Below, in pieces: positions 41,030-49,072 of a DNA stretch of 64,000 nucleotides; the stretch's first letter is position 1; each line of letters begins with the position of its first letter. The translations under genes and the position numbers were made by a program. Under the pieces are notes generated by a model that was not told the origin of the DNA, did no database searches, and was given only the letters and a program-made list of their open reading frames with translations. Origin of the DNA: Elusimicrobiota bacterium (lineage in GTDB: Bacteria; Elusimicrobiota; Elusimicrobia; UBA1565; UBA9628); contig JACQAZ010000038.1 in the NCBI GenBank assembly GCA_016194705.1, forward strand, positions 124,001 to 188,000, in the 5' to 3' direction.

Positions 41030-42270
41030 CAGTGCTTGTGCGCCGGCTCCTTCGGATGGCCCCATTCCGACCCCTCCAGCATCAGGAAGGCCTCGACGAT
41101 TTTGGGATCGAACTGGGTGCCGGCGCCCTTCTTGAGCTCGCCGACGGCGATCTCCCGCGAGAGGGCCTTGCGGTACGGCCGGTCGGAGGTCATGGCGTCC
41201 CAGGCGTCGATGACGGCCACGATTCGCGCTCCCAGCGGGATCTCTTCGCCCTTGAGGCCTTCAGGATAGCCGCGGCCGTCGAACCATTCCTGATGGTAGA
41301 GCACCATCTGGGCCACGGGGCCGAGGAACTTGACGGGGGCGAGGATCTCGTGGCCGATGATGGGGTGCTTCTTCATCTCCTCGTACTCCTCGGGGGTCAG
41401 CTTGCCGGGCTTGAGCAGGATCGCCTCGTCGATGCCGATCTTGCCGATGTCGTGCAGGAGTGCGGCGTACTCGACGTAGCGCGTGAGCTGGTCGGGCAGG
41501 CCGAGCTCGCCGGCAAGCTTCCTGGCCTTGAACGAGGCGCGGTCCGAGTGTTCGTGGGTGTAGTGGTCCTTCGAGTCGACCGCGCGCGCCAAGGTCTTGA
41601 CCATCTCGAGATAGAAGGTCTCCAGTCGCTCGAAGAGGTCGAGATTGTGCATCATCACGGCGGCCTCTCCCGCGAGAATGTTGAGGAACTTGGCGTTGTA
41701 ATCGTTGAAGGGCTCGTGGCCGCGGGTCGCGTGGAGGTTGAGCACGCCGATCGGCTTGGACTTGACGAGCAGAGGGATGGAGATGAAGGGTTCGCTCGTG
41801 TCGTGGTCGGACTTGATGTAGCGCGGGTCGGTCAACGGGTCCTCGATGAAGATCGCCGTCCCGCTGGAGAAGGCCTTGCCGGCGACGCCTTCGTTGGGCT
41901 TGAGGAACAGGGAAGGGGCTTTCTCCGTCCCCGTCCCGCGCGCGGCGGCGACCTTCAGGCAGCCGTCCTTGTCGTCCCACAGCATGACGGAGCCCCGCTG
42001 GCAGCGCATGAGCTGGCAGGCGCTCTCCAGGACCGCCTTGCCGAATTCCTCGCGCGAGACCGCGCCCGAGTGCGAGACCCCGCGTTCCTGCAGGGCCAGG
42101 AGCATGGTGAGGAGCTCGTCGAGCATCGCCCAGCCCTCAGGCAGCTTGTCGACCGCTGCGGAGGGCTTGCCGAGGCCCGACTCCCGTTCATAGAGCCGGC
42201 GCAAGGCCCAGCCCAGCGCCGCGAGAAGGCTCAATGTAAAGAGAGCCAGCAGGGAAAAGGCCCATTGCAT
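41029..42270 (-). CDS. GAF and HD-GYP domain protein (probable cyclic-di-GMP phosphodiesterase)
   Basis: 413 residues. An N-terminal transmembrane helix (1-25) is followed by a GAF domain (about 70-215, with RGSVMLWDDKDG and SIPLLVKSKPIGVLNLHATR). The HD-GYP domain (about 215-395) has YAALLHDIGKIGIDEAIL, KHPIIGHEIL, YHQEWFDGRGYPEGLKG and IDAWDAMTSDRPYR. The signature residues are complete, so phosphodiesterase activity is expected, although other cyclic dinucleotides are possible. The GAF domain probably senses a small ligand. No GGDEF protein is in the window. Confidence 0.92.
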   Translation of the reverse strand: MQWAFSLLALFTLSLLAALGWALRRLYERESGLGKPSAAVDKLPEGWAMLDELLTMLLALQERGVSHSGAVSREEFGKAVLESACQLMRCQRGSVMLWDDKDGCLKVAAARGTGTEKAPSLFLKPNEGVAGKAFSSGTAIFIEDPLTDPRYIKSDHDTSEPFISIPLLVKSKPIGVLNLHATRGHEPFNDYNAKFLNILAGEAAVMMHNLDLFERLETFYLEMVKTLARAVDSKDHYTHEHSDRASFKARKLAGELGLPDQLTRYVEYAALLHDIGKIGIDEAILLKPGKLTPEEYEEMKKHPIIGHEILAPVKFLGPVAQMVLYHQEWFDGRGYPEGLKGEEIPLGARIVAVIDAWDAMTSDRPYRKALSREIAVGELKKGAGTQFDPKIVEAFLMLEGSEWGHPKEPAHKH

Positions 42271-42307
42271 AGGTTCAGCCCTAGATTAGCAAATTTGAGA
42301 GGCGGGC

Positions 42308-43402
42308 TCAGCGCGGCAGGGTCTTGAGTTCGTGCGAGGCCAAGTCCCGATTGTCCGTGTCGGGGTCGTTCTTTGAGACCCATTCGAGCAGCGGGCGCAG
42401 CTCCGACGGAGCCAGGATGTCCTCGAGCTCGATGAGGGCTCCGGCTCGATTGCGGTCGTTGGGGTCTTCCTTGAGGGTCTGGGTCAGAAGAGGCACGACG
42501 AGCTTGTCGCGCGAGGCGAAGAGCGCCGCCTTGAACATGAGCTTGCCCTCGTCGTCCTTTTGGGAGGAGTACTCCTTGAAGAGCTGCTCGATTTCCTCGT
42601 GCGTCGAGCAGAGCCCGATCTTGATGGCCAATTGATGGCGCGCCTCGCGCGGTGCTTTCGGGTCGCGCAGGATCGCCAGCATCTCGAGGCGGGTCTCCCG
42701 CAGGTCCAGATTCGGCGCCGGCGCGGTGAGGCCGGCGTGGGCCCTATCCTGGTCGTTCTGAGAGGATGAGCCGGCCCACTTGATGAACTCCGGAAGGGAC
42801 TTCTTCCAAAGAAAACGGCCCATGACGCGCGCGATCTCCGGCGCTTCTCTTGATTTCTTGACGAGCATCTCCATGGCTATCTCTTGTTTCCATTGCGCCA
42901 GGGCTTCCAGAGCTTCGTACTGGACCCACCATTCGTTCTTCTCGGACAGCAAAGTCGCGTCGTTGGCGCTCTTGTACGTGAAGCGGTTCCGGGCGATCTT
43001 CTCGATCAGCGGCAGGGCGTTGGCGTCCCGCACGCGCACCGCGCCCTTGATGGCGAATATGCGCGCCTCGGGCTCGGGCTGCTGGAGATAATGGACGAAC
43101 AGGACGTCCAGATCGGGGCTGTGAAGGTTGAGCAGCTGCAGGGAGCTCAGCACCGCGTCGCGCACCCGCATGTCGGAGAAGCGCATGAAGAGGTCGAAGA
43201 GGGACTGGACGTCGCGGGTGTCCTCGGGAGGAGTGCGGGACAGCGTGGTTAGGACCTTGGCCTTGTTGGCGTCTTCAACGGATTCGATGAATTGGTTGTG
43301 GAGGTCGGCGACGCTGACGGGGGCGATCGGAGCCGTCATCTCTACGGGCGCGGGCTCGCCTGCCAGGAGCGCGGCCTGGAACAGGATCGGGAGGATGATC
43401 AT
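42308..43402 (-). CDS. Exported HEAT-repeat-like protein
   Basis: 364 residues. A signal-peptide-like start (MIILPILFQAALLAGEPAPV) is followed by helical repeats of HEAT/armadillo type, for example SPDLDVLFVHYLQQPEPEAR and ALPLIEKIARNRF, and a last block DPDTDNRDLASHELKTLPR. It is a likely protein-binding scaffold outside the cytoplasm. It starts 4 bases after the stop of the GH3 gene, so it is translated from the same message. A reverse-strand TATAGT lies only 3 bases before the ATG. Confidence 0.75.
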   Translation of the reverse strand: MIILPILFQAALLAGEPAPVEMTAPIAPVSVADLHNQFIESVEDANKAKVLTTLSRTPPEDTRDVQSLFDLFMRFSDMRVRDAVLSSLQLLNLHSPDLDVLFVHYLQQPEPEARIFAIKGAVRVRDANALPLIEKIARNRFTYKSANDATLLSEKNEWWVQYEALEALAQWKQEIAMEMLVKKSREAPEIARVMGRFLWKKSLPEFIKWAGSSSQNDQDRAHAGLTAPAPNLDLRETRLEMLAILRDPKAPREARHQLAIKIGLCSTHEEIEQLFKEYSSQKDDEGKLMFKAALFASRDKLVVPLLTQTLKEDPNDRNRAGALIELEDILAPSELRPLLEWVSKNDPDTDNRDLASHELKTLPR

Positions 43403-43406
43403 GACA

Positions 43407-44867
43407 CTATAAAAGCATTTTATCGAGCGCGGCTCCCAACTGGCAGAGCCGGTACCCTCGCGCGTCGATCGCGGTCATCCGGCGGTCGAGGAGCTCCCGG
43501 TCCCAGGAACTGCGGATCAGGCAGACGGCGGTCCTTGCGGCGGCGCGCCGCTTGAGCATCTCCAGGACGGCTTTCTGGCCGGGAAAGCGCATCGCCTCGA
43601 AGCAGAAAAAGAATATGCGTCCGGCGCCGTCGACCGCCGGCGCCAGGCGCCCGACGCCTCCGGACTCGACGGGCGCGCGCAGGAGCCTGGCGCCGCAGCG
43701 CCCCTTAAGCCACTTTTCGGGGCCGCGCGGCCCGCCTTCGAAGGTGAATCGGGCCTTGACCTGCTCGAAGTCGGGAAACAGGATGAGATCGGGCGGGAGA
43801 GGCAAGCGCAGGACTCCCTGCTGGACCAGCTCGACTGACTTGACCGCGACCCGATCGGCGATCCGCGTTCCCTGGCGAGGTTCGGGCTTGCCGGCGCGAG
43901 GCCTGCGCAGTTCCAGCAGGCGGGCGATCCGGCCCGCCGAGGCGGCGATCTCGCTTCTCTCGACGAGCCCGTCCGAAACGGCGCCCGCGAGAAGTTCCGC
44001 CGATTCGGCCATCGCGGTCTTGTCGTGGGCGATGATCAGCAGATCGTGGCCGGCTTGGATCGCCTCGACCGCCGCCAACTGCACGGGCATGGAGCCGGTG
44101 ACCGCGCCCATGCACAAGTCGTCCGAGATGATCGCGCCCTTGAAGCCGAGCCTTCCGCGCAGGATGTCGCGCGTGATGGGCCGCGAGAAAGTGGCGATCT
44201 TCTTGTCCAGGGCCGGGAAGCGCACGTGCGAGGTCATGACGCAGTGCACGCCCGCCTTGACGGCGGCAGCGAACGGCGACAGATGCTCGCGAAAAAACTC
44301 GGGCTTCTTGATGCGGATCGTGGGCAGTTGGACGTGCGCGTCGACCGTCGCGGCCCCCTTGCCCGGGAAATGCTTAGCGCAGGCGGAGACCCCGCGCTTC
44401 TGCATCCCCGTGATGAAGGCCGCGCCCAGGCGCGAGACGAGCTTGGGGTCGGGGCCGAAGGACCGTATGCCGATGCCCGGGTTGTAGGTCTTGGTCAGCA
44501 CGTCGAGAACCGGCGCTAGGTTGAGCTGTATTCCCATGGCGAGCAGCTCGCCCGCCATGACCGTGCCGGTGCGGTAAGCCAGCCGCGGGTCACCGGCGCG
44601 GCCCAATGCCGCGTTGCCTGGGAAGGCCGTGAGGCCGGCCTTGAAGCGCAGGACCCACCCCCCCTCATGGTCGACGGCGAACAGGAGCGGGCGGCCCAGG
44701 CGCTGGACGAGCTCGGAGCAGAGCGCCTTGGTCTGCGATGGGGTCTCGATGTTGCGGCCGAGCAGAAGGACCGAGGATGCGCCTGTCTCCTTGAACAAGG
44801 AGACCGTCTCCTTGTTCGGCTTGGTCCCGTAGATTCCGAACATGAAGAGAAAGCCGGGCTCGCTCAT
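43407..44867 (-). CDS. nagZ: Glycoside hydrolase family 3, NagZ-like beta-N-acetylhexosaminidase
   Basis: 486 residues. Family motifs are LLFAVDHEGGWVLRFK, CAKHFPGKGAATVDAH (with the Asp-x-His acid/base pair) and the nucleophile Asp in AIISDDLCMGAV. NagZ recycles cell-wall muropeptides by removing GlcNAc. A C-terminal region of about 170 residues beyond the barrel is not typical of the short proteobacterial NagZ and recalls the two-domain Gram-positive form. It is the first gene of the long minus-strand run, with a -10 box 6 bases before its ATG. Confidence 0.88.
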   Translation of the reverse strand: MSEPGFLFMFGIYGTKPNKETVSLFKETGASSVLLLGRNIETPSQTKALCSELVQRLGRPLLFAVDHEGGWVLRFKAGLTAFPGNAALGRAGDPRLAYRTGTVMAGELLAMGIQLNLAPVLDVLTKTYNPGIGIRSFGPDPKLVSRLGAAFITGMQKRGVSACAKHFPGKGAATVDAHVQLPTIRIKKPEFFREHLSPFAAAVKAGVHCVMTSHVRFPALDKKIATFSRPITRDILRGRLGFKGAIISDDLCMGAVTGSMPVQLAAVEAIQAGHDLLIIAHDKTAMAESAELLAGAVSDGLVERSEIAASAGRIARLLELRRPRAGKPEPRQGTRIADRVAVKSVELVQQGVLRLPLPPDLILFPDFEQVKARFTFEGGPRGPEKWLKGRCGARLLRAPVESGGVGRLAPAVDGAGRIFFFCFEAMRFPGQKAVLEMLKRRAAARTAVCLIRSSWDRELLDRRMTAIDARGYRLCQLGAALDKMLL

Positions 44868-44873
44868 GGTCCT

Positions 44874-44879
44874 ATGATA
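44874..44879 (-). promoter_or_regulatory. -10 box TATCAT heading the 14-gene minus-strand operon
   Basis: A minus-strand TATCAT lies exactly 6 bases before the nagZ ATG (44867). The 14 genes from here to gmhA (32219) show no gap larger than 37 bases, so this may be the main promoter for about 12.6 kb. Confidence 0.5.
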
Positions 44880-44900
44880 TTAGAATCGGCGCAGCTGTGC

Positions 44901-44935
44901 TATCATATAGGCTAAGAAAAATCCCCGTCCGGAGG
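44901..44935 (+). promoter_or_regulatory. -10 box and ribosome-binding site of the fatty-acid hydroxylase gene
   Basis: TATCAT (44901-44906) is followed by GGAGG (44931-44935), 5 bases before the ATG at 44941. This is a conventional leadered start, in contrast to the divergent nagZ. Confidence 0.5.
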
Positions 44936-44940
44936 CCGTC

Positions 44941-45957
44941 ATGTCGCTCGAAACGCCCGCCCTTGCCCTCTCGTCCGAAGCCATCCGCGCAGCCGGGCCC
45001 GCGCTCAAGCTCTACGAGGCGGCGCGGCCCAAGCCCGCGCTGAGCCTCTCGCGTCTGGCCAAAGGCGTGTGGACCGCGGCGGGCTTGGTCGGGCTCATCG
45101 TGCTGGCCTGGGCCGAGCCGTGGAGCGCCCGCTTCTTCGCCGCGGCCCGCGCTTGGGGCTGGAGCGCGGGCGTGATCGACTACGCGCTCAACCCGATCGT
45201 GATGGTCCTGCGCGGCGTGCTCGCCGTCGAGGCCTTCGGCTACGCCTACCACCGCTTCTTCCAGCACCTGGGATTTTTCACGCGCAAGTCGCAGGTCTTC
45301 CGGCGCAACCAGAAGTTCCATTGGATGCACAACATGATCCTCTATCCGATCGGCCGCTTCTACAAGCGTTCCGGGGATTATGTCTCCTCCGAGAACGGCC
45401 TGGGCTTGAGCTGGTCGGTGCCGGCCGTCATCGCCTTCGCGATCTCCTTCTGGACCATGGGGGCTCACCTGGGCACCGTCGTCTTCGTCGCCGCGATCGG
45501 GCTCTACGCCTACTTCGTCATCGACGACGTGCACGAGCGCTTCCACCTGGTCAAGCACTCCTACCAGGGCAGCCGCTACTACGCCTGGCTCGAGGACATC
45601 CACGTCCTGCACCATTGGGACCAGCGCATGAACTTCACGATCGTCCATCCGCTGATGGACGTGCTGTTCGGCACTTATCTCTCGCCCAAGAGCCACCGCC
45701 GAGAGATCGCGGTCGCGCTCGAGGACATGGAGCTCACCGTCTCGGATCTCATCAACTGGTGCTATCTCCTCAAGGAAGCCACTCCGGCCGAGTACGCGGC
45801 CTTCATCTCCCAGGCCAAGCGCCACCCGCGGTCTATGCGGAAGATCGGGCACTTGATGGAGGTCCTGCACCACCGCATCGCGCGCCATCCCGGCGACGCC
45901 GACGCCCGCGACCTCAAGCAGAAGGCCGCCGACCTGCTCAACGCCGTACAATCGTAA
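44941..45957 (+). CDS. Fatty acid hydroxylase / sterol desaturase superfamily membrane enzyme
   Basis: 338 residues with four or more transmembrane helices. The di-iron histidine boxes are all present: HRFFQH (HX4H), HWMHN (HX2H), HERFH (HX3H) and HVLHHWD (HX2HH). They lie between residues about 100 and 225. Such enzymes hydroxylate or desaturate lipid chains, carotenoids or sterols in the membrane; here the substrate is unknown. The 60-residue C-terminal helical region is soluble. The next gene, a cyclic-nucleotide-binding protein, starts 39 bases later with its own -10 box. Confidence 0.85.
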   Translation: MSLETPALALSSEAIRAAGPALKLYEAARPKPALSLSRLAKGVWTAAGLVGLIVLAWAEPWSARFFAAARAWGWSAGVIDYALNPIVMVLRGVLAVEAFGYAYHRFFQHLGFFTRKSQVFRRNQKFHWMHNMILYPIGRFYKRSGDYVSSENGLGLSWSVPAVIAFAISFWTMGAHLGTVVFVAAIGLYAYFVIDDVHERFHLVKHSYQGSRYYAWLEDIHVLHHWDQRMNFTIVHPLMDVLFGTYLSPKSHRREIAVALEDMELTVSDLINWCYLLKEATPAEYAAFISQAKRHPRSMRKIGHLMEVLHHRIARHPGDADARDLKQKAADLLNAVQS

Positions 45958-45978
45958 GCCGGCCCGCCGGCGGCGTGG

Positions 45979-45984
45979 TATAAT
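45979..45984 (+). promoter_or_regulatory. -10 box TATAAT before the cyclic-nucleotide-binding gene
   Basis: A perfect TATAAT ends 12 bases before the ATG at 45997, predicting a leader of about 5 bases. No good -35 is seen. Confidence 0.5.
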
Positions 45985-45996
45985 AACCCAAGGTAT

Positions 45997-46437
45997 ATGA
46001 CCGTGACTAAGTTCCTGCACACGCAGGTTCCCTTCTTGGACGGCCTCACGCCGGAGCAGGCCCATGAGCTCGCGGCGCAGTCCCAGCAGAGGAGCTACGC
46101 CGCGGGCCAGATCGTGCTGTTCCGCGGGACCACCGTCGACGGCCTCCATGTCGTAGCCTCCGGAAAGGTCTCGGTCTGGGTTCGGCCCGAGAAGGGCTCC
46201 AAGAATCCCGTCCAGGTCGCCGAGCTCGGGCCCGGCGAGGTGTTCGGCGAGACCTCGATCGTCGAGATGGGCACGGCGGGAGCCACGATCAAGGCCGTCG
46301 AGGACGAGACTCTCGTCTTCATCATACCTCAGGAAGCCTTCCAGGGGATTCTCGACGGGAACGAGGAGTTCCGCGCCCGCGCCCAGTCCCTCATCGACAG
46401 CCGCAAGAAAACGAACTCCTCTCTGCTTCCCGCCTGA
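45997..46437 (+). CDS. Stand-alone cyclic nucleotide-binding domain protein
   Basis: 146 residues that are almost entirely a CRP-type ligand-binding domain: FLDGLTPEQAHELAAQSQQR, IVLFRGTTVDGLHVVASGKV and ELGPGEVFGETSIVEMG. The last block corresponds to the phosphate-binding cassette, but the Arg that contacts the cyclic phosphate is replaced in TAGATIKA, so nucleotide binding is doubtful. There is no DNA-binding domain. It may be a regulatory subunit for a partner protein. Convergent with the hydrolase gene, with no gap. Confidence 0.85.
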   Translation: MTVTKFLHTQVPFLDGLTPEQAHELAAQSQQRSYAAGQIVLFRGTTVDGLHVVASGKVSVWVRPEKGSKNPVQVAELGPGEVFGETSIVEMGTAGATIKAVEDETLVFIIPQEAFQGILDGNEEFRARAQSLIDSRKKTNSSLLPA

Positions 46438-47172
46438 CTAGCCGTTCTTCCTGAACCACTCCAAGAGCTTCGCGAGAAATTCCGGATCGTCGATCATCTG
46501 AGCCCCATGGCCCTTCTTGGCCTCGAGAAACACGGGGCCTCCGGGGCGCAGGGCCAGGTCCACGGCGGTCTGATGGGCGTAAGCGTCGCCCGGGGAGGCG
46601 GCCGCGACGGCCTTTCGCCCCGGCAGGTCGTCGACGCCGACCCCGCGGTAGTTCCGCCCCGGCGAGAGCAGGATCGCCCAGCGCACCCTTTTCTCCTGCG
46701 CCGCGGCCTTAGAGACCAGATTGGCGCCGATCGAGCCGCCGATGAGACCGACGCGGTTCGCGGGTATTCCTTTTGTCTTTAGGAAGCCGATCGCGGCGGA
46801 GATGTCCTCGACGCAGCGCGGCCATTCCCCGACGCGGTCGAAGTCCGGGTAGGTGAGCCGCTGCCCGTCCTTGACGCTTTGTCCGTGGCCGCGGAGGTCG
46901 ATGGCCAACGTCCCGTAGCCCAAGCCCCGGAGCGCCTCCGAGAGTTTGTGCCACTCGTCTTTGCCGGCCGCGACGCCGTGCACGAGCACCGCGACCGGTT
47001 TGCCTTTCCTGGGTGGATGGTAGAGGGCCGCGATGGTCCAGCCGTCGGCGGTCTTGAATCGGACGATCTCGCCGGCGGGCGGTCCGGCCCATGCGCAGAC
47101 CGCCAGGATTACGGCGAGAATCGACGGGCCTGGGGATCGACCCCGGCGGGGATTGTCTATTTTTCTGGCCAT
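46438..47172 (-). CDS. Exported alpha/beta hydrolase
   Basis: 244 residues. After a short basic N terminus there is a hydrophobic signal-like stretch (ILAVILAVCAWAGPPAG). The fold is clear: VAVLVHGVAAGKDEW (oxyanion region), AIDLRGHGQS, the nucleophile elbow GLIGGSIGANL and the catalytic His in KKGHGAQM. It is probably an esterase or thioesterase of the dienelactone-hydrolase-like group. Its first seven codons lie in the right half of a perfect 44-bp palindrome. The start is therefore unusual, but no better start codon exists in frame. Confidence 0.8.
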   Translation of the reverse strand: MARKIDNPRRGRSPGPSILAVILAVCAWAGPPAGEIVRFKTADGWTIAALYHPPRKGKPVAVLVHGVAAGKDEWHKLSEALRGLGYGTLAIDLRGHGQSVKDGQRLTYPDFDRVGEWPRCVEDISAAIGFLKTKGIPANRVGLIGGSIGANLVSKAAAQEKRVRWAILLSPGRNYRGVGVDDLPGRKAVAAASPGDAYAHQTAVDLALRPGGPVFLEAKKGHGAQMIDDPEFLAKLLEWFRKNG

Positions 47173-47194
47173 ATGGCCAGAAAAATAGACAATC
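47151..47194. repeat. Perfect 44-bp palindrome
   Basis: Bases 47151-47172 are the exact reverse complement of 47173-47194, without a single mismatch and with no loop. The core is TCTGGCCATATGGCCAGA (47164-47181). The start codon of the hydrolase (47172-47170) and a mirror-image ATG on the plus strand (47173) lie back to back at the centre. The flanks differ on each side. Confidence 0.95.
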
Positions 47195-47223
47195 TTTCGA
47201 GCGATACTGCAACCTCCCGTCCG

Positions 47224-47823
47224 CTATCTCTTCTTGCCGATGCCGTAGGTCTTGTTGTCGTCGAGCTTGCGGCAGCTGAGGCCCTTGATCGTCAGCATGA
47301 CCTCCAAGGCTTCGCGCACCGTGACGTTCTGAAGAAACGCGGTCACCTTCCGGCCTTCAAGTCCCTCATCGAGCGCGAAGTTGAGGTGCGTCTGCGCCGA
47401 GATGCTCTCGAAGAATTGGTCGAGCGGGGCGTTCTTAAGTCGGATCGTGACCCGCTGGTCGAGGTCGGACCCGCCGCCGGCGATCTCGGGCTGGCGCAGC
47501 TGCGGGCTGTCCTTGGCGGCGATGATGTAGGTGTTGCTGCGGCCGACCTGCCGGTAGCCGACGCCGTTGGTCTGGCCGAGAACATCCAGGGCCTCCTTGA
47601 TCGTGACGTCATGGAGGAAGGCCGTGACCCTCTTTTTCTCGAAGCCCTCGGTCAGGATGAAGTTGACCTTGGCCTGCGCAGACACCGTGTCGAGGAAGGT
47701 CGCCATCGGCGCTTGGCGGACCTCGATGGTCACGCGGGAGTCGAGTCCGGTAGGGGCGGCGTGGAGAGCTGGGGCGAGCGTCAGAAGAGCGGCGAGCGAC
47801 ATCCCTCGGCGAAGGTCTGTCAT
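47224..47823 (-). CDS. Exported protein with two tandem STN (secretin/TonB short N-terminal) domains
   Basis: 199 residues with a signal peptide (MSLAALLTLAPALHA). Two repeats of about 75 residues are visible: VTIEVRQAPMATFLDTVSAQ with HDVTIKEALDVLGQ, and VTIRLKNAPLDQFFESISAQ with QNVTVREALEVMLT. STN domains normally sit at the N terminus of secretins or TonB receptors and bind partner proteins. Here no channel follows, so this is a periplasmic adaptor or a remnant. AAAGGAGGT lies just upstream of the ATG, one of the clearest ribosome-binding sites in the window. Confidence 0.85.
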   Translation of the reverse strand: MTDLRRGMSLAALLTLAPALHAAPTGLDSRVTIEVRQAPMATFLDTVSAQAKVNFILTEGFEKKRVTAFLHDVTIKEALDVLGQTNGVGYRQVGRSNTYIIAAKDSPQLRQPEIAGGGSDLDQRVTIRLKNAPLDQFFESISAQTHLNFALDEGLEGRKVTAFLQNVTVREALEVMLTIKGLSCRKLDDNKTYGIGKKR

Positions 47824-47828
47824 AGTGC

Positions 47829-47877
47829 ACCTCCTTTCTTCAAACCTATGGTAGCCCCCGATGTGTTACAAAAGCAA
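47829..47877 (-). promoter_or_regulatory. Promoter and ribosome-binding site of the STN gene
   Basis: Minus-strand TTGCTT (47877-47872), an 18-base spacer, TACCAT (47853-47848), then AAAGGAGGT (47837-47829) five bases before the ATG at 47823. Confidence 0.5.
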
Positions 47878-47884
47878 TACTGAC

Positions 47885-49072
47885 CTACCGCGCCGTTTTC
47901 GGCGCGAACTTCAGGACCTCGCCGTCGAGGTCGACGAGGTAGAGCTCGCGGTCCTCGTCGACGCCAAACGAGCTGATGTGCCGCCCCGACGCGGCGATGA
48001 GGCGCCGGCGAAGCACCTGCTTTGCGGCCGGGTCGTAGAGCAGGCCCCAGACGCGGCCGTTGCCGTAGTCGCCGAAGACGTAGGTCCCGCACAGCGCGGG
48101 GACCTCATGACCCCGGTAGACGAACCCGCCGATCACGCAGATCCCTTCCTTGTGGCCGTAGTCGAGGATCGGCGGCGCGTAGCCCTCGTTGGAGCAGTCG
48201 AGCCTGACTCCCGGCGTGCAGTGCGAGCCTTCCATCACGCGCCAGCCGTAGTTCTTGCCCTTCTCGACGACGTCGATCTCCTCCCAATGGTCCTGGCCCA
48301 CGTCGCCCGCGTAGAGAAGGCCCGTCACGGGGTCGAAGGAAAAGCGCCAGGGATTGCGCAGCCCCCAGGCGTAGATCTCCATGAGCCCGCCCTCGCCGTC
48401 CTGCAAGCCGGCGGGAAACGGATTGTCGGCCGGAATCCCATACGCGCGGCCGCTGTAGCGCTGGTCGACGTCGATGCGCAGAATCTTGCCGAGCCAGGTG
48501 TCGAGCCTCTGCCCGTTGTTGTGCGGATCGTCGCCGCTTCCGCCGTCCCCCATCGCGATGTAGAGAAATCCGTCGGGGCCGAAGGCCAGCTGTCCGCCCT
48601 TGTGATTTCCGTAGGGCTGATTGATCATCATGAGGTTGAACTCGTTTCCCGGATCGGCCGCGTCGGCGCCTTTGGGGGCCGAGAACTCCGCGATGACGGT
48701 GTGCAGGCCGCCCCTCTTCGAGACGTAGTCGACGAAGAACCGGCCGTTCTCCTTGAAGCGCGGGTGGAACGCCAGGCCCAGCAGGCCCATCTCTCCGCCA
48801 TACTTGACCCGGTCGCGGATGTCGAGGAAGGGGCGCTTGAGAAGCTTGCCGTCCCGGACGACGCGGATCACGCCCGGCTGCTCGACGACGAAGAGGCGCT
48901 TCGAGGCGTCGCCCGCGTGCGCGAGCTGGAGCGGATGATCGAGCCCTCCGAGGTAAGGGACCAAAGACACCTCGGGGATCCGGCCATGGGGATCGTTTGT
49001 GCGGCAGGGTGCGGTTTCAGCGGAGGCCGAGACCGCCAGCGCGAGACTAGCGAGAGCGCATCGCCAGTTCAT
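47885..49072 (-). CDS. PQQ-dependent sugar dehydrogenase (glucose/sorbosone dehydrogenase family)
   Basis: 395 residues with a signal peptide (ALASLALAVSASA). It has the six-blade propeller pattern of soluble aldose dehydrogenases: GEMGLLGLAFHPRFKENGRF, then HKGGQLAFGPDGFLYIAMGD, GLRNPWRFSFDP and AGDVGQDHWEEIDVV. The His of HKGGQL corresponds to the proposed catalytic base. It oxidises sugars in the periplasm with PQQ. No PQQ synthesis genes are in the window, so the cofactor may come from elsewhere, or the protein may have a HHIP-like binding role. Confidence 0.88.
   Translation of the reverse strand: MNWRCALASLALAVSASAETAPCRTNDPHGRIPEVSLVPYLGGLDHPLQLAHAGDASKRLFVVEQPGVIRVVRDGKLLKRPFLDIRDRVKYGGEMGLLGLAFHPRFKENGRFFVDYVSKRGGLHTVIAEFSAPKGADAADPGNEFNLMMINQPYGNHKGGQLAFGPDGFLYIAMGDGGSGDDPHNNGQRLDTWLGKILRIDVDQRYSGRAYGIPADNPFPAGLQDGEGGLMEIYAWGLRNPWRFSFDPVTGLLYAGDVGQDHWEEIDVVEKGKNYGWRVMEGSHCTPGVRLDCSNEGYAPPILDYGHKEGICVIGGFVYRGHEVPALCGTYVFGDYGNGRVWGLLYDPAAKQVLRRRLIAASGRHISSFGVDEDRELYLVDLDGEVLKFAPKTAR

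Noticed and set aside
42279..42289. CCCTAGATTAG, shared with the promoter spacer at 31710-31720
   Set aside because: An 11-base match without shared flanks; one copy only overlaps a minus-strand TAATCT box. It is compatible with chance.
44330..44375. KHFPGKG in the GH3 enzyme instead of KHFPGHG, considered as a lost catalytic residue
   Set aside because: The catalytic Asp-x-His pair lies downstream in VDAH, and Lys at this place is a known variant in NagZ-type enzymes.
47173..47883. A plus-strand frame starting at the mirror ATG of the 44-bp palindrome
   Set aside because: It is antisense to the well-supported STN gene and shows no protein-like pattern after the first seven codons.
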